Shown: positions 10,211 to 19,771, counted from the first letter of the stretch. The stretch is 38,047 nucleotides of DNA from CAVTOO01 sp963736355 (GCA_963736355.1 CAVTOO010000005.1:1-38047), one strand, 5' to 3'. Notes: generated by a model not told the origin, from the sequence alone. A program made the numbers and translations.

Positions 10211-11644
10211 CTACTGTCCCGCCGCCGGCAGAGGATTGTCCACATTCCCCGCCTGGCGCCCCTCGCGCAGCAGGATCACCCCGCGGTGGGCCGGCAGGTC
10301 GAAGGTCGTGACCAGAGCGGCTTGCCCGGCGTCCCTGAAATTCGCGTGGGTCAGGACCCGGGCCGCGCCTCCGGGCGCCGCGACGCCGGGAGCCGGGTCG
10401 GTCCCCGCGTTGACTGCCACCCAGCCATCCTGGAACTCGCGGAAATAGCACGGCCCGCGCTTTTCGTACGGGCCCACGGCGCGGCCGAGGTGCAGGCGCC
10501 GCGGGTCGAACTCATCGAAGTAGTGGTACTCCCCGTAGCTCCAGACGGTAAAGCTGAGGAAGCCATTGCGGCTCACGTCGTCAAAGCACAGGAGGAAGCT
10601 GGTGAGCGAGAACCAGAGGGCATCCCAGCCGGTCATGCCGTTGGCGTCGGGGACGTCCATGGCCGCCAGCCCCTGCACGTCGGAGAAACCGCCGTGGTTG
10701 ACCATCAGGGCTTTGGTGTGGCGCAGTCCGGCGAAGGGCGCCAGCTTCTTCTCCCAGTCCCAGAACTTGAAGCTCTTACCGTCGCCGCCCCACGGGCAGA
10801 CGAACCCGCCCTCTTCCATCGTGGCGTAGGGAGGATCGGGCAGGTTGTCCAACTCCCGCCAGTACTCGGGGTTGGAGCCCATGTAGCCGAAGTTGGGGAT
10901 GAAACCGAGGCCCTTCCGGGCGAACCACGGCGTGGCTCGCTTGAGGAAGTCGCGGCAGTCGGCTTGCCACTTGTCGTTCAACCACTTCCCGTCGCGGTAG
11001 TAGGAGGTTGGCTCGTCAGTCTGGTCGGGATGGTCTTCGGCATGCCACTGGCCGGCCCAGATCGGCTTGTACTGGGTGTTGTCGGAGAACACGGCGTCGG
11101 CGCCCTTGAGGTCAATCTGCTTGCGCCCGCCCCAGTAGTCCTGGTAGACGGTGTCGCACCAGTACTGCTGCCACTTGGGGTTGCCCAGCTCCATGAGTCG
11201 CTCGTTGGGGTAGGGTTTGCCCTGAAGGTAGGCGCCGGTCTGGCGGCCAATGGCGATCCAGCGGTCGGCGCTGTCCTTGCCGTGGTTCTGCTTGAGCCAG
11301 TCCCAGCCCTCGCCGATCTGCCCCCATTCGGCGGTGTTGTACTCGGTCGGCCCGATCGCGTAGATCGCCAGCACGATGTCAGGGTTGAGGGCGCGCAGGG
11401 ACTCGAACGAGTTCTTGCCGTCCTTGCCCCACACCTGGGAGGTGCGTCTGCCGAAGGACACGACCATCATGTCGAACTTCGCCGTCTCCTCCAGCGACTG
11501 GGCTGCCCTGGCGTCGGAGTAGCAGATGGCGAAGGTCGGGATGAACTTTTCCGGCGCCACGTTGGCGACTGGGGCAGCCTGGGCTGGACTCCAGCACAGC
11601 ACTACGAGAAGCGCTAAGGGAAGTGGGAAACGGTCTGCTGGCAT
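10211..11644 (-). CDS. Exported putative glycoside hydrolase (GH-like TIM barrel family)
   Basis: I chose the ATG at 11644 over the upstream codon at 11668 because AGGAG lies seven bases before it and it begins a signal peptide, MPADRFPLPLALLVVLCWSP with AQA|AP cleavage. The product of about 477 residues is uninterrupted. It resembles the hypothetical glycosyl hydrolase families seen in PVC bacteria (GHL15-like): FDMMVVSFGRRTSQVWG, NPDIVLAIYAIGPTEY, QQYWCDTVYQDYWGG, LKGADAVFSDNTQYKP, GLGFIPNFGYMG and MEEGGFVCPWGGDGKSF. The acidic residues in the GADAVFSDN and MEEGGF strands are placed as in TIM-barrel hydrolases with catalytic carboxylates on strand ends. The substrate is unknown; its neighbours suggest a plant or algal polysaccharide. 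Confidence 0.6.
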   Translation of the reverse strand: MPADRFPLPLALLVVLCWSPAQAAPVANVAPEKFIPTFAICYSDARAAQSLEETAKFDMMVVSFGRRTSQVWGKDGKNSFESLRALNPDIVLAIYAIGPTEYNTAEWGQIGEGWDWLKQNHGKDSADRWIAIGRQTGAYLQGKPYPNERLMELGNPKWQQYWCDTVYQDYWGGRKQIDLKGADAVFSDNTQYKPIWAGQWHAEDHPDQTDEPTSYYRDGKWLNDKWQADCRDFLKRATPWFARKGLGFIPNFGYMGSNPEYWRELDNLPDPPYATMEEGGFVCPWGGDGKSFKFWDWEKKLAPFAGLRHTKALMVNHGGFSDVQGLAAMDVPDANGMTGWDALWFSLTSFLLCFDDVSRNGFLSFTVWSYGEYHYFDEFDPRRLHLGRAVGPYEKRGPCYFREFQDGWVAVNAGTDPAPGVAAPGGAARVLTHANFRDAGQAALVTTFDLPAHRGVILLREGRQAGNVDNPLPAAGQ

Positions 11645-11763
11645 GGCCGGGCTCCTGTGCTGGTTCAAGGGCTGATAGGAAATGTGATTCCCGCCGAGTC
11701 ACCGATCATTGGGGGTGACGACGGATTGCTCATTTGTGAACGGCGGACTAACACCCCGCAAAA

Positions 11764-11789
11764 CTCGCGGCCTTGTCGGCCGCTCCTAT
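11764..11789. repeat. REP-like palindrome (GCGGCC-TTGTC-GGCCGC)
   Basis: A perfect 6-bp inverted repeat (11767-11772 and 11778-11783, loop TTGTC) is flanked so that the minus strand reads ATAGGAGCGGCC ... GGCCGCGAG. The AGGAGCGGCC / GGCCGCGA layout matches the REP palindromes associated with RAYT transposases in many bacteria (GTAGGAGCGGC.. GCCGCGA). It lies in the 280-bp gap between two minus-strand genes. Only one copy was noticed in the window, and no RAYT gene is present. The rest of the gap shows no gene. Confidence 0.45.
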
Positions 11790-11924
11790 CCCGGCGGATT
11801 TCTCCGACCCCTTTGCGCAGTTCTCCCGCGTCCTAGGCTGACTGCCAAGTCAACGATTCCAGGACGGACCCTTTTTCCCGTGAAACTTCCGATAGAGGTC
11901 GGAAAGATCGGCGGGCATGAGCCG

Positions 11925-13557
11925 TCAGGCGGCATGGAGTATGCACTCGACCTTGAGGATGTCCGCCATCCGGCTCAGTTCCTGGGTGTAGTCTCCATAC
12001 ACCATCACGTAGTGGTGCCCGAAGGTTGCAGTCCGCAGATGGAACCCGTCCGGATCCTTGACGCGAATCAACATCTCGGTGGAGCAGCGCTCCGAGGAAA
12101 ACCCTCTCATCCCCACGACTTCCGCCTTGGTCAGCAGCAGCTTCGTGGTCGCAGGATTGAACCGGCCCAGGGTGATCGTCTTCTCCTTGATCTTCGTGAA
12201 GTCAATCTTGAACGACGCGCCCCAGCCTGATTTGCCCGGTTTTCCGGGGACGAAGTTCCTGATCTCGAACGGAAGATCGGGCGTTTCGAATCCCTCCATC
12301 TTGAGCGTGGGCACGTTGTGCCCGAACGTGAAGTCGGCCTTCCCTTTGACCGCCTCGTTCACCCAAAAATAGGGCGCAAAGAACGGCTTCTCCGGCCCGG
12401 GCCGGTAGGGATTAAGATTCCCCATGTAGGCTGATTTGTTCGCAATGGCGCTGAACAACTTCATCGCGAGCAAGCACCCGATCTCGCCCTCGCAGGCGGT
12501 CGCATACCCTTCACCGTTGAACAGCGAGAACGCCACGCACGGGGTGATCTTCCAGGCCATGGGCAGCTTGCTTGAGCAGAACTCGATGCAATCGATGCTG
12601 TAGGCGTTGCAGTTGTATTTCGCCATCAGCGAGCGGATCGTCTGGTAAAACAGCACGTTGTTCTTGAACAACTCCCGGTCCATGTGCACGGCCTTCGCCT
12701 GCTTGAGCAGCCTGTCGCTGAGCCGTTCCACCTCCGCCATGGCGGCTGGATCCTTGAGGACGTCTGTCCCGTTCGCTGGCAAGCTCGCTGTAGCCCACAA
12801 TGGCGGCGCCGATGCCGAACTTGTTCTTCAGGTCGTCGAAATCCCTGACCGACCCACGCAGGTAGCCGGGTCCTTTCACCGCACCTCCAATTTCCGTGAC
12901 CAGCAGCATGTTGGTCTGCCGAAACGCTTTCCTCGCCCGCAGCAAGGCAATCAGCTTGTTCAGGCCGCCATACGCATAGTCGGCGTAACCCTCGGCCCCC
13001 ATGCTGTCCAGGTAAGCCGCCAGGGTTCGGCCGTGGTGTCCCGCACCCACGATGGGCGTCTTGCACATTTCGTTCAGCGCGGAGGCAAAATAGACTTCGT
13101 AATGCGAGCTCAGATTGTAGCCTCGGAGAACATAGAGGTCCACTTGGTCCATGTCGGCCTTGAGGACGCGCAGGTCCCTCGGCAGCAGCCGGGTGTTCTC
13201 GTGAAACTCCATATACACCGGCTCGAGCATGTTGGCTTCGGGAGGCAGGCTGCTGCGGAACGTCTTCACGGTCTCCGCATACTTCTGCCGCGCTTCGGCC
13301 CTTTCGGCATCGGGGCCCAGGGTCATCTCGCTGTAACGGCAGGGCCCTTCCCAGAAGGAACTGTGAATCATCGCATAATAGACGAGCTTCACGTTGAGCT
13401 TCACGTCGCGAGGATTCCCGCCGCCCGCCGCCCCGGCTGAAGTGTGCTCGCAAGCCGCATTCGGGCGGACCTCCGCCTTGGCGGCGTTGCCGGCCAGCAC
13501 CACGCCCGTCAGGCCCAGGCTGGCCCCTTTCAAAAAATCACGTCGGTTTGTATTCAT
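11925..13557 (-). CDS. Tat-exported sugar isomerase-like protein (L-fucose/L-arabinose isomerase family)
   Basis: The N-terminus MNTNRRDFLKGASLGLTG is a twin-arginine signal. The body has the layout of the FucI/AraA-like family. The N-terminal part includes VDLYVLRGYNLSSHYEVYFA and GAGHHGRTLAAYLDSMG. The C-terminal part contains IDCIEFCSS, AFSLFNGEGYATACEGEIGC (the conserved ACEG/D segment in which the acidic residue binds metal) and LRTATFGHHYVMVYGDY. It ends with TGA at 11925. A single frameshift near 12780 resolves as GCCA, with Ala either way. Known family members convert L-fucose or L-arabinose to the ketose in the cytoplasm; Tat export is unusual and points to a diverged role. With two fucosidases nearby, fucose is the obvious candidate, but this is inference. 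Confidence 0.7.
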
Positions 13558-13937
13558 GTCATTCTGGGTCCCTATTGGTGTTTGCCTGGAGAATGGCCCG
13601 GCCGGTCAACGTACTTGGCCGCTTGCCGGCGCCACCTCCCGCTGGTCGGCCTGGGTTCATTCGCCGTGCGAAGGTCAATGAAGCTCTCCCGATCGCGTTT
13701 CACTAAACCAAGAAATATCGAAAATGTACCCGCTCTCCCCACTTTCTCATCGAGTGGCACAACTGCGCCCGGTGAAAGTGCAAAAGTTCGCCGACCCGAT
13801 GTCGGTGTCCTTCATCATAATCATAATATAGCCGTTCAAGGCCGGCCACGCCAGGCAACCCTCCCAAACGAGTGGCCGTTCAGCCATTTCGTGGACAACG
13901 CGTGAAGTTTTACACAGCCGCTGCAGGGCCGTGCTTG
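13558..13937. other. Gap between isomerase and transposase genes
   Basis: About 380 bp with no supportable gene. It should hold the promoter of the isomerase gene (minus strand) and the outer end of the insertion sequence. An AT-rich stretch at 13815-13833 (CATAATCATAATATAG) is the only promoter-like patch, but it is about 260 bp from the isomerase start. I could not match terminal inverted repeats with the other side of the transposase. Confidence 0.4.
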
Positions 13938-15408
13938 TCAGCCGGCCAAGCAGAGCATCCAGGTAATTTGGTCAAAGATATTTTTCGCGCGACCGCGTTT
14001 CGGAACGACATCGCCGAAATTGATCTTCCAGCTCAGACGCCGCAGGGTCGTTAACATGTCGCCAAAGGACGGTTCTTCTTTGTGGCGGTACCAGGGACGG
14101 TCCGGGAATTCGACATGCCGATGACCATCTCGATGGAACCAGACGACGATCAGACTGTAGATGACCATGGCCATGGGCGCCGTACGGCGGACGGCCTTCT
14201 CCTTCCGGTTCGCCGGATCCTCAAAGCCCAGCAGTTGTTTGCAGTCGTGGAATGCGACTTCAATGGACCACCTCCGAGCATAACAACTGAGAATCTGACG
14301 AGCATCCCAGTCCAGACGTGTGCAATAGAACATTTGGTCGGGCCGCTTTCCCAGCGTATCTTGCACCAACACGATCGTCAGGAGCCGATCCTTTCCCGGC
14401 CTTGTAGTACAAGGCCTTGATCACCTTGACTTGGACCGTGGCGTGGAAGCCGTACTGGTCGAACTTGAGTGTCCGCCATTTGCTCTTGTCCTTGGCCCAC
14501 TCCGCCATGCCAGGCAGACGGCGGCCCTTTTTCCGTTGGCGACCTCGGCCGTTCTTCTCGCCGAGCTTCGGCTTCGGTGCCGGTTCGTACAGGCCGCCCT
14601 TGGGGTGGACATGGCTGATGAGGCCGATGTTCGTCGGCAGCTTCTGCAGCACGCTGGCACCGCCATAGGCACTGTCGCCGGTCACCACGAATTCGCGGTC
14701 TGGCAGCCAATTGGCCACGGTTTGCAGCATTTCCACCGCCAATTCGGGACGTGTCCGGTGCGGCGTGTGGCCTTCGTTTCGTGCGCACAGTTGCTCTCGC
14801 CGCTTGGCAGCTTTCTCCCGTTGCTTGGCATCCTGCTTCGGTGTCTTCTTCTTTCCTTTGGTCAAACCTTGGCGATTGCGGTAGAGACGAAAGCAGAACG
14901 GCAAGCTGAACACCTTCGTCGGCGCCCACGCGGGAAGACAAATGATCAGACACAGGACGACCCAGTCGTGTCCCCAACTGGTGATCGTTTTGGCCCTGCT
15001 CGACATCAACGGATCGTGATGCATGCCCGTTCCGTAGACCATCAGTCCGCGCTTGCGAGCCAGGGTATCGTCGACCGACAACTCAATCACACCCGTGGGA
15101 GCAAACACGCGAACCAGCAACAGCAACAGACATTTCGAGAGAACGTCCAGATTCCAGGCGTACTGACTGAAGAAGCGATGGTAGTTCGAAAAATGCCGCT
15201 TCCCGACCGAACCGCTCGACACGATCAAGTCGGTAATGAAGCGATGGCGATGTGAAAGGACCCACCCTGTCATCAACTCCACGAAGATGGGAAAGGACTG
15301 CGCATTGAAAACCTCACGGAACTCCTCTAGCAACGAACGAATCCTGCGATAAGTTCCACGGCATCGGCCTCCTTGCCTTGGGGTTTGGGACTTGTTGCAT
15401 AATCCCAA
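13938..15408 (-). mobile_element. IS701/IS4-type DDE transposase gene (one frameshift)
   Basis: The minus-strand product of about 490 residues shows an IS701-like DDE transposase (DDE_5 superfamily). Motifs in order: VIELSVDDTLARKRG (first Asp), REFVVTGDSAYGGASV (second Asp), and YARRWSIEVAFHDCKQLLGF (the Y-R-W-IE-F-K-Q signature carrying the catalytic Glu). A frameshift near 14398 is a GGGA four-base codon (Gly either way), joining YYKAGK to DRLLTIVLVQD. The exact start is unclear: the ORF opens at a TTG at 15408, an ATG at 15400 is in another frame, and an AGAGGAG stretch lies inside. Terminal repeats and target duplication were not found. It stands next to the point where the character of the sequence changes, so it may mark a recombination or assembly breakpoint. 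Confidence 0.82.
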
Positions 15409-15827
15409 CCTACCCCGAAATGGGCACGGAGGCCTATCAATTTACCCCCAAAATCTGCAAATCGAACTTAGCGCCCGCTGCATTAGGTCTGACAGGCAAT
15501 GCCCGGCACAAGACATATACTCACATGCGGCGTTTGCTGCGGGGCAGTCGATACGACGAAGTGCTCACGGATCTGATGAAGCGGGCAAAGCGCAAAAGTC
15601 AGCCCCTGATCTGACAAATCTGAACGCAGACGAAACGGTATCACCACCTTCGCCACAAACCATAGCAATAGAGTCACTTGCATCCATTGGCGTATGACAC
15701 ACAATGGGATCACACCCGCTGGTGCGTCCCTTCTGGTGGATCGAACGGCTGTCGGACGCCCTGGCGGCCTGGTAAGCTGAAGTTGGCCGCCCACTTGTTA
15801 TGGGCTGGGCGACCTGTTGGGACCGGA
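15409..15827. other. Gap; possible 3' remnant of an unknown ORF at 15528-15614
   Basis: About 420 bp with lower GC than the sequence to the right. A plus-strand frame ends MRRLLRGSRYDEVLTDLMKR AKRKSQPLI before TGA at 15612. The basic, helical sequence looks protein-like, but I do not recognise it and no convincing start is visible beyond the ATG at 15528. From 15615 to 15827 I see nothing supportable on either strand. Confidence 0.3.
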
Positions 15828-16893
15828 TCAGGAGTCAAAGCCGTGAACGGACGAACGATCCCTCGATTTGGTGCGGAAACCGAACATTTCAACGCCACCG
15901 TCCATCTTGAACTCAATGGTGTAATCCCACCCATTGTTGATAAATTCAAAGGCGATGCCGCCTTCTGGCATGGGGAAGATCGATATCCGAGACGCGTACT
16001 CTTGGCGAGAAGAAGCAGATACTTCGATGTCTTTATCGCCAAGTCGGATAATGCAGCGCCGTCACCGTCTAGCCATCCGGGCTGAAGCCTTGCGAGCTCA
16101 TCGATGCGCTCCATACAGCGTGTAACTGCATCAATCACGACATCAACCTCGAACACTTCGACAACGCGTTTATATCTGTCGTTGCCATCTAGCTCAATTT
16201 GAAGGACGAATTGCACGCATTGACCGGATTCCGTTGAAATCGGCGCTAATCCTATCCGGCGCCAAAGAGATCGTAATCTCCCCATGATCCGCCGTTTGAA
16301 CGTTAATGACCTTGTCGCTGGTATGGAGGCCGACGAGGGTTCCAATGCCTTCATAACGTACCTGATACGTTTGCGTAAGCCGTGTGATCGTTTGCTTCCG
16401 CCTTAATGCATCCATGTATAAGATTTTGTCATATTTGTCTTTTCTGCCAACGAATTCAATTTTCTCATCGTCTTTTAACCCAGCGCCAAATCTGTTCAGG
16501 GCGCGCAAGTGCTCGCTGGACAGAGGAGGCAGCGGTCCCGCCTCGGCTGCCTTCTTCGATGAGCTTGAACACGAGGCCGCAGGAATGATCGAAGATTTCT
16601 TGAAATACGTTGAACCCGGGCAATGTCTGTTGAAGCTGCGTGCCCTGCCAGGCCAGGTTCGGCATGGCGCTCCCGTCTTCCAAAGCTACTAAATCGAAGT
16701 TGAAAATCTTATCAAAGCCTTTTGGCAATCGCTCCTTGTTCGGATGATCTGAGCGCCACTTTTCCTTTGCATATGCAACGATGAGATCGCGCAAAGCGGG
16801 CAAGTCTGTGATGACGGCGAGCGGCAGTCGGCAGCCATCGAAGCGCTTTCCGACATATCTGAGCTTCAGAATTGTGTCTGGCGGCGACACCAA
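15828..16893 (-). CDS. Conserved hypothetical protein, about 350 residues (broken by at least three frameshifts)
   Basis: Reading across frames from ATG at 16893, the protein begins MVSPPDTILKLRYVGKRFDG. It continues through RLPKGFDKIFNFDLVALEDG, IRALNRFGAGL-like LRALNRFGAGLKDDEKIEFV, QVRYEGIGTLVGLHTSDKV, VQFVLQIELDGNDRYKRVVE and IDELARLQPGWLDGDGAALS. It ends FINNGWDYTIEFKMDGGVEM, FGFRTKSRD and GFDS before a stop at 15828. The segments are collinear and give one coherent protein, so the breaks are probably sequence errors. No enzymatic motif, signal peptide or membrane segment is visible. The LARLQPGWLDGDG element recalls small stand-alone proteins encoded beside toxin-like genes, but I cannot assign a function. 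Its base composition is lower in GC than the genes to its right, as expected for an accessory gene. Confidence 0.5.
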
Positions 16894-17076
16894 TGGCTCC
16901 TCGAATGGAGACGCACCGATATCACGACTTTCGGTTAAGCTCTAGATGGAAGTGTGCCCAATCCTCCATTGTGCGTCCACATGCCGCTCGCCCGAGCTAA
17001 ATGTCGAGGGTACTTGCAAGCCGGCGCCGCGTGCTGTGGCATGCTTGCTGAAGCGATCAGCCGTCGTATGATTGCC

Positions 17077-17885
17077 TCACCCGAACAGATCCCGCTGCCG
17101 CGGCTCCTCGCGCAGCTCCTTCTCCACGGCCTCCGCCGCGCTGCCTTGCGCGGGCGCGCTGATGCTCTCGATGCATTCCACCGGGCCCGATGGGCGTCTG
17201 CACGCCCGCGTTGTCGTTGGCGACCTTGTTGACGTCGGTGGAGATCGGCCACGCCTCGAGCACGTCGTCGCGGGCGGGGCGCATCAGCCGCGCGGCGGTC
17301 TGCACGTCGCTCTCGTCGCATTCGAGCCATGCGTCGAAATCCTCGCGCTCGAGGATCACCGGCATGCGGTCGTGGATCGAGGCCATCAGTCCGTTGGCGT
17401 CGGTGGTGAGAATGCACGCGCCGTCGACTTCCTCGCCGTCGGGTCCGGTCCACGTCTCCCACAGGCCCGGCGAGCGCCATCGGGTTTCCGTCGCGCCGGC
17501 GGATGAGGAAGGGCTGCGCCGGCGGCGCCTTGCCCTTCTGCGGCTTGGGAAACCTGCGCCATTCATAGAACGCGTCGGCGATGAAGATGCAGCGCCGCCG
17601 CTTCATGGCGTTGCGGAAGCTCGCCTTCTCCAGCGCGGTCTCGGAGCGCGCGTTGATGACGAGCGGAAAATCCTTCGGGTTCTTCACGAAGCCGGGCAGG
17701 AAGCTCCAGCGCACCAGCGCGAAATGCCGCCGCTTCGCGCCGTCGGGGTCGCGCTCCAGCCGCACGATGGGCACGGGCTGCGTCGGCGCGATGTTCGTGC
17801 GCGGCGGAAAGTTCGGCCGCTCGACGTACTGGAAGAAGGCCCGCACCGCTTCGGGCGGGAGCGTGATCGCGAAGCGTCCGCACAT
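17077..17885 (-). CDS. SRAP/YedK-HMCES family protein (abasic-site DNA crosslinker)
   Basis: The product starts MCGRFAITLPPEAV, placing the catalytic Cys at position 2 after Met removal as in all SRAP proteins. Other family residues are visible: PRTNIAPTQPVPIV, LVINARSETALEK (Asn/Arg), FIADAFYEWRRF (catalytic Glu in FYEW) and MASIHDRMPVIL (His). A frameshift near 17464 is GGGC (Gly either way). A second near 17195 moves the true end to EKELREEPRQRDLFG with TGA at 17077. The known role is covalent trapping of abasic sites in single-stranded DNA, protecting them from error-prone repair. It lies convergent to nothing obvious and 55 bp downstream of the L,D-transpeptidase stop on the same strand. 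Confidence 0.88.
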
Positions 17886-17940
17886 CGATCAGATATCGCG
17901 CTTCGCCGCGCCCGCCGCAAGGCGGCGGAGCCGCTGGTCG

Positions 17941-18527
17941 TTACGCGATCGCCACGACCGGCGTGCCCACGCCCACGCGCTCGAACAGATCGACCACGTG
18001 CTCGTTGAGCATGCGGATGCAGCCCGCCGAGGCGGCGCTTCCGATGGAGCCGCGCATGGACGGCGAGGTGCCGTGGATGGCGATCTCGGCCTTTTCCAGC
18101 ACGAGCGCGCGCTCGCCCATCGGGTTGTTCGGCGCGCCGCCGGGGATGACCGGGCCGGGGCCGCGGCCGCCGCGGATCGACGCCGGGCGCCTGCCATGCC
18201 GGGCGCACGTGCTTGCTCGCGACGCGCGTTTCGCCGGTCCACGACATGCCGGCCTTGCCGACGGCCACCGGCCAGGCGAGCGCCGTGCCGTCGTTGCGGG
18301 TCAGGAACAGCATGCGCCGCTTGATCGAGACGACGATCACGCCGGACCGGCCGACCGGCGAGGGCACGATCTGCGGCCACGGTCCCGAGGTTGCGCTCGC
18401 GCGCTGCGGCTTTGGCGCAGGGCGGGGCGCGCGGCTCCGCGTCGGCGCTGGTGTTGGCGAAGGCGGGTCCGGCGGCGAGCGCCGCGGCGGATGCGGCAAG
18501 CGATGCGAGCAGTGTTCTGCGGTCCAT
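17941..18527 (-). CDS. L,D-transpeptidase (YkuD domain), exported
   Basis: From ATG at 18527 the N-terminus MDRRTLLASLAASAAALAAG with PAFA|NT is a signal peptide, possibly Tat (RRTLL). Frame changes near 18430 (CCCT) and 18190 (CCCG) are synonymous four-base codons. The domain reads SGVIVVSIKRRMLFLTRNDG, WPVAVGKAGMSWTGETRV, GGAPNNPMGERAL, then the YkuD signature IHGTSPSMRGSIG ... ASAGCIRMLN with the catalytic Cys in GCIRM and the His in HGT. The end is GTPVVAIA then TAA. Members make 3-3 crosslinks in peptidoglycan or attach lipoproteins to it, in the periplasm. An annotation started upstream at 18632 would lose the signal peptide, so I rejected it. Confidence 0.88.
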
Positions 18528-18704
18528 TGCGTCTGCGTTCCCCTGCAAGTCTGTCTCGATGCTTTTAGCGACTGCGCCGGGCGCGGGCGCAAGCTTTGCG
18601 CGAGGCCCCGCCCGGCGAGCGCGGTCCATCATGGCGATGATGTCACACCGGCGGACTTGTCACGATCAAGGCTGACCCGGCCCTCGAGGCCCTCTGCGCG
18701 GCGA

Positions 18705-19582
18705 TTACGGCTCGCCTTCGATCCTGCGCCGCAGCTTCGTCAGCTCGGCGCCCGCGTGCTCCATGAAGGCGCGCACGCGCGCCGAATGACGCAGGTCCGG
18801 ATGCGTCAGCAGCCACATGTCGTCGCCGAACGGCAAGATCTCGCCAATCCGCGCCACGCCCGCCAGCCGGTCGCCGATGAAACAGGGCAGCAGGCCCGAG
18901 CCGAGGCCCGACTTCGATGGCGCGCGCCACGCCCGCGACGCTGTCGACGCGGCAGACGATGGCGTCGGGCGCGACATTGTCCTCGAACCAGCGCCGCGCG
19001 CCCACGACGCCCGGCCCCTCGCCGAAGCCGACCCAGGGGCGCTCGTTGTCGCGGCCGTTCCAGTTCTCCGGCCCGTAGGCGGCCCATGCGATGTGCGCGA
19101 TCTTGCGGCCCACAAGCGTTTCCGGCGGCTCGACCGTCGCGCGCAGAGCCACGTCCGCATCGCGCCGCGACAGGTTGAGGTGCTGGTGCCCCACGACGAT
19201 GTCGAGGCGGATTTCGGGATACGCCGCGCGGAACGAGGCGAGCATCGGGCCCGATGCAGCCAGCTCAGGAACGCGTCGTTCGTGGTCAGCGCAATTCGCC
19301 CGCGGGCTTGGCGCTGCGGCCCGCGACGGCGCGCTCGAAATCGACGATCTCCTGCTCCATGCGCGTCGCGAGCGCGATCATCTCCTCGCCCGCGGGCGTC
19401 GGCGTGTAGCCGGTGCGCGAGCGCTCGAACAGTCGCGCGCCCATGGCTTCCTCGAGCGCGCCGAGGCGCCGGAAGACCGTGGAATGATTGATGGCGAGCT
19501 TCTCCGCCGCGCCCACGAGCGAGCGGGCGTCGGCGATCGCCTTGACGAGCCGGAACTCGTCCCATGAGGTCGCTGTCGGCAT
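18705..19582 (-). CDS. LysR-family transcriptional regulator
   Basis: ATG at 19582 starts a typical LysR HTH: WDEFRLVKAIADARSLVGAA, LAINHSTVFRRLGALEEAMG and ARLFERSRTGYTPTPAGEEM. The effector domain follows in shifted frames (SFRAAYPEIRLDIVVGHQHL, VGRKIAHIAWAAYG, GLGSGLLPCFIGDRLAG, MWLLTHPDLRHSARVRAFME), ending at a TGA at 18705. Shifts include a GAAG codon at 18912-18915 (Glu either way) and CCCG near 19250. The closest style is the VirB-like/AmpR-independent group that often regulates the adjacent divergent gene. It is divergent from the sterol-desaturase-family gene, and a palindrome between them (19694-19718) is the likely operator, so it probably controls itself and that gene. Confidence 0.87.
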
Positions 19583-19693
19583 CAGGTCTGCGATCCGGGC
19601 CGCGGCGGTGCTGGGCCATGGGCGGGGTCTCCGTGGAGCGCCTGATTACTAGCACGGATCGCGCCCGGCGCTTTTGCTTCCGGGCAAGCGAAA

Positions 19694-19718
19694 TGGTTTT
19701 GCGACAATCGCAAAACCA
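19694..19718. promoter_or_regulatory. LysR-type operator candidate in the divergent promoter region
   Basis: A perfect inverted repeat with 11-bp arms, TGGTTTTGCGA and TCGCAAAACCA, is separated by CAA. The core TTGCG-N5-CGCAA fits the T-N11-A box of LysR regulators. It lies 112 bp from the LysR start and 54 bp from the divergent hydroxylase start. This is where such regulators usually bind to activate the divergent gene and repress themselves. Confidence 0.7.
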
Positions 19719-19771
19719 ATCCTTTACGGTATAGCCCTAGCCTGCCGCGGTTCGATCCGGGGTCCGCACGC

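Noticed and set aside
10061..11617. A 518-codon plus-strand ORF opposite the putative glycoside hydrolase
   Set aside because: It is antisense to a gene with a signal peptide, Shine-Dalgarno and coherent domain; the plus-strand product has no recognisable motif.
13800..15500. Terminal inverted repeats of the IS701-type element
   Set aside because: I compared both ends by eye and found no convincing matching repeat, so no element boundary is given beyond the transposase gene.
19740..19770. GGTTCGATCC-like T-arm suggesting a tRNA
   Set aside because: The stem does not pair properly and no anticodon arm or acceptor stem is found upstream.
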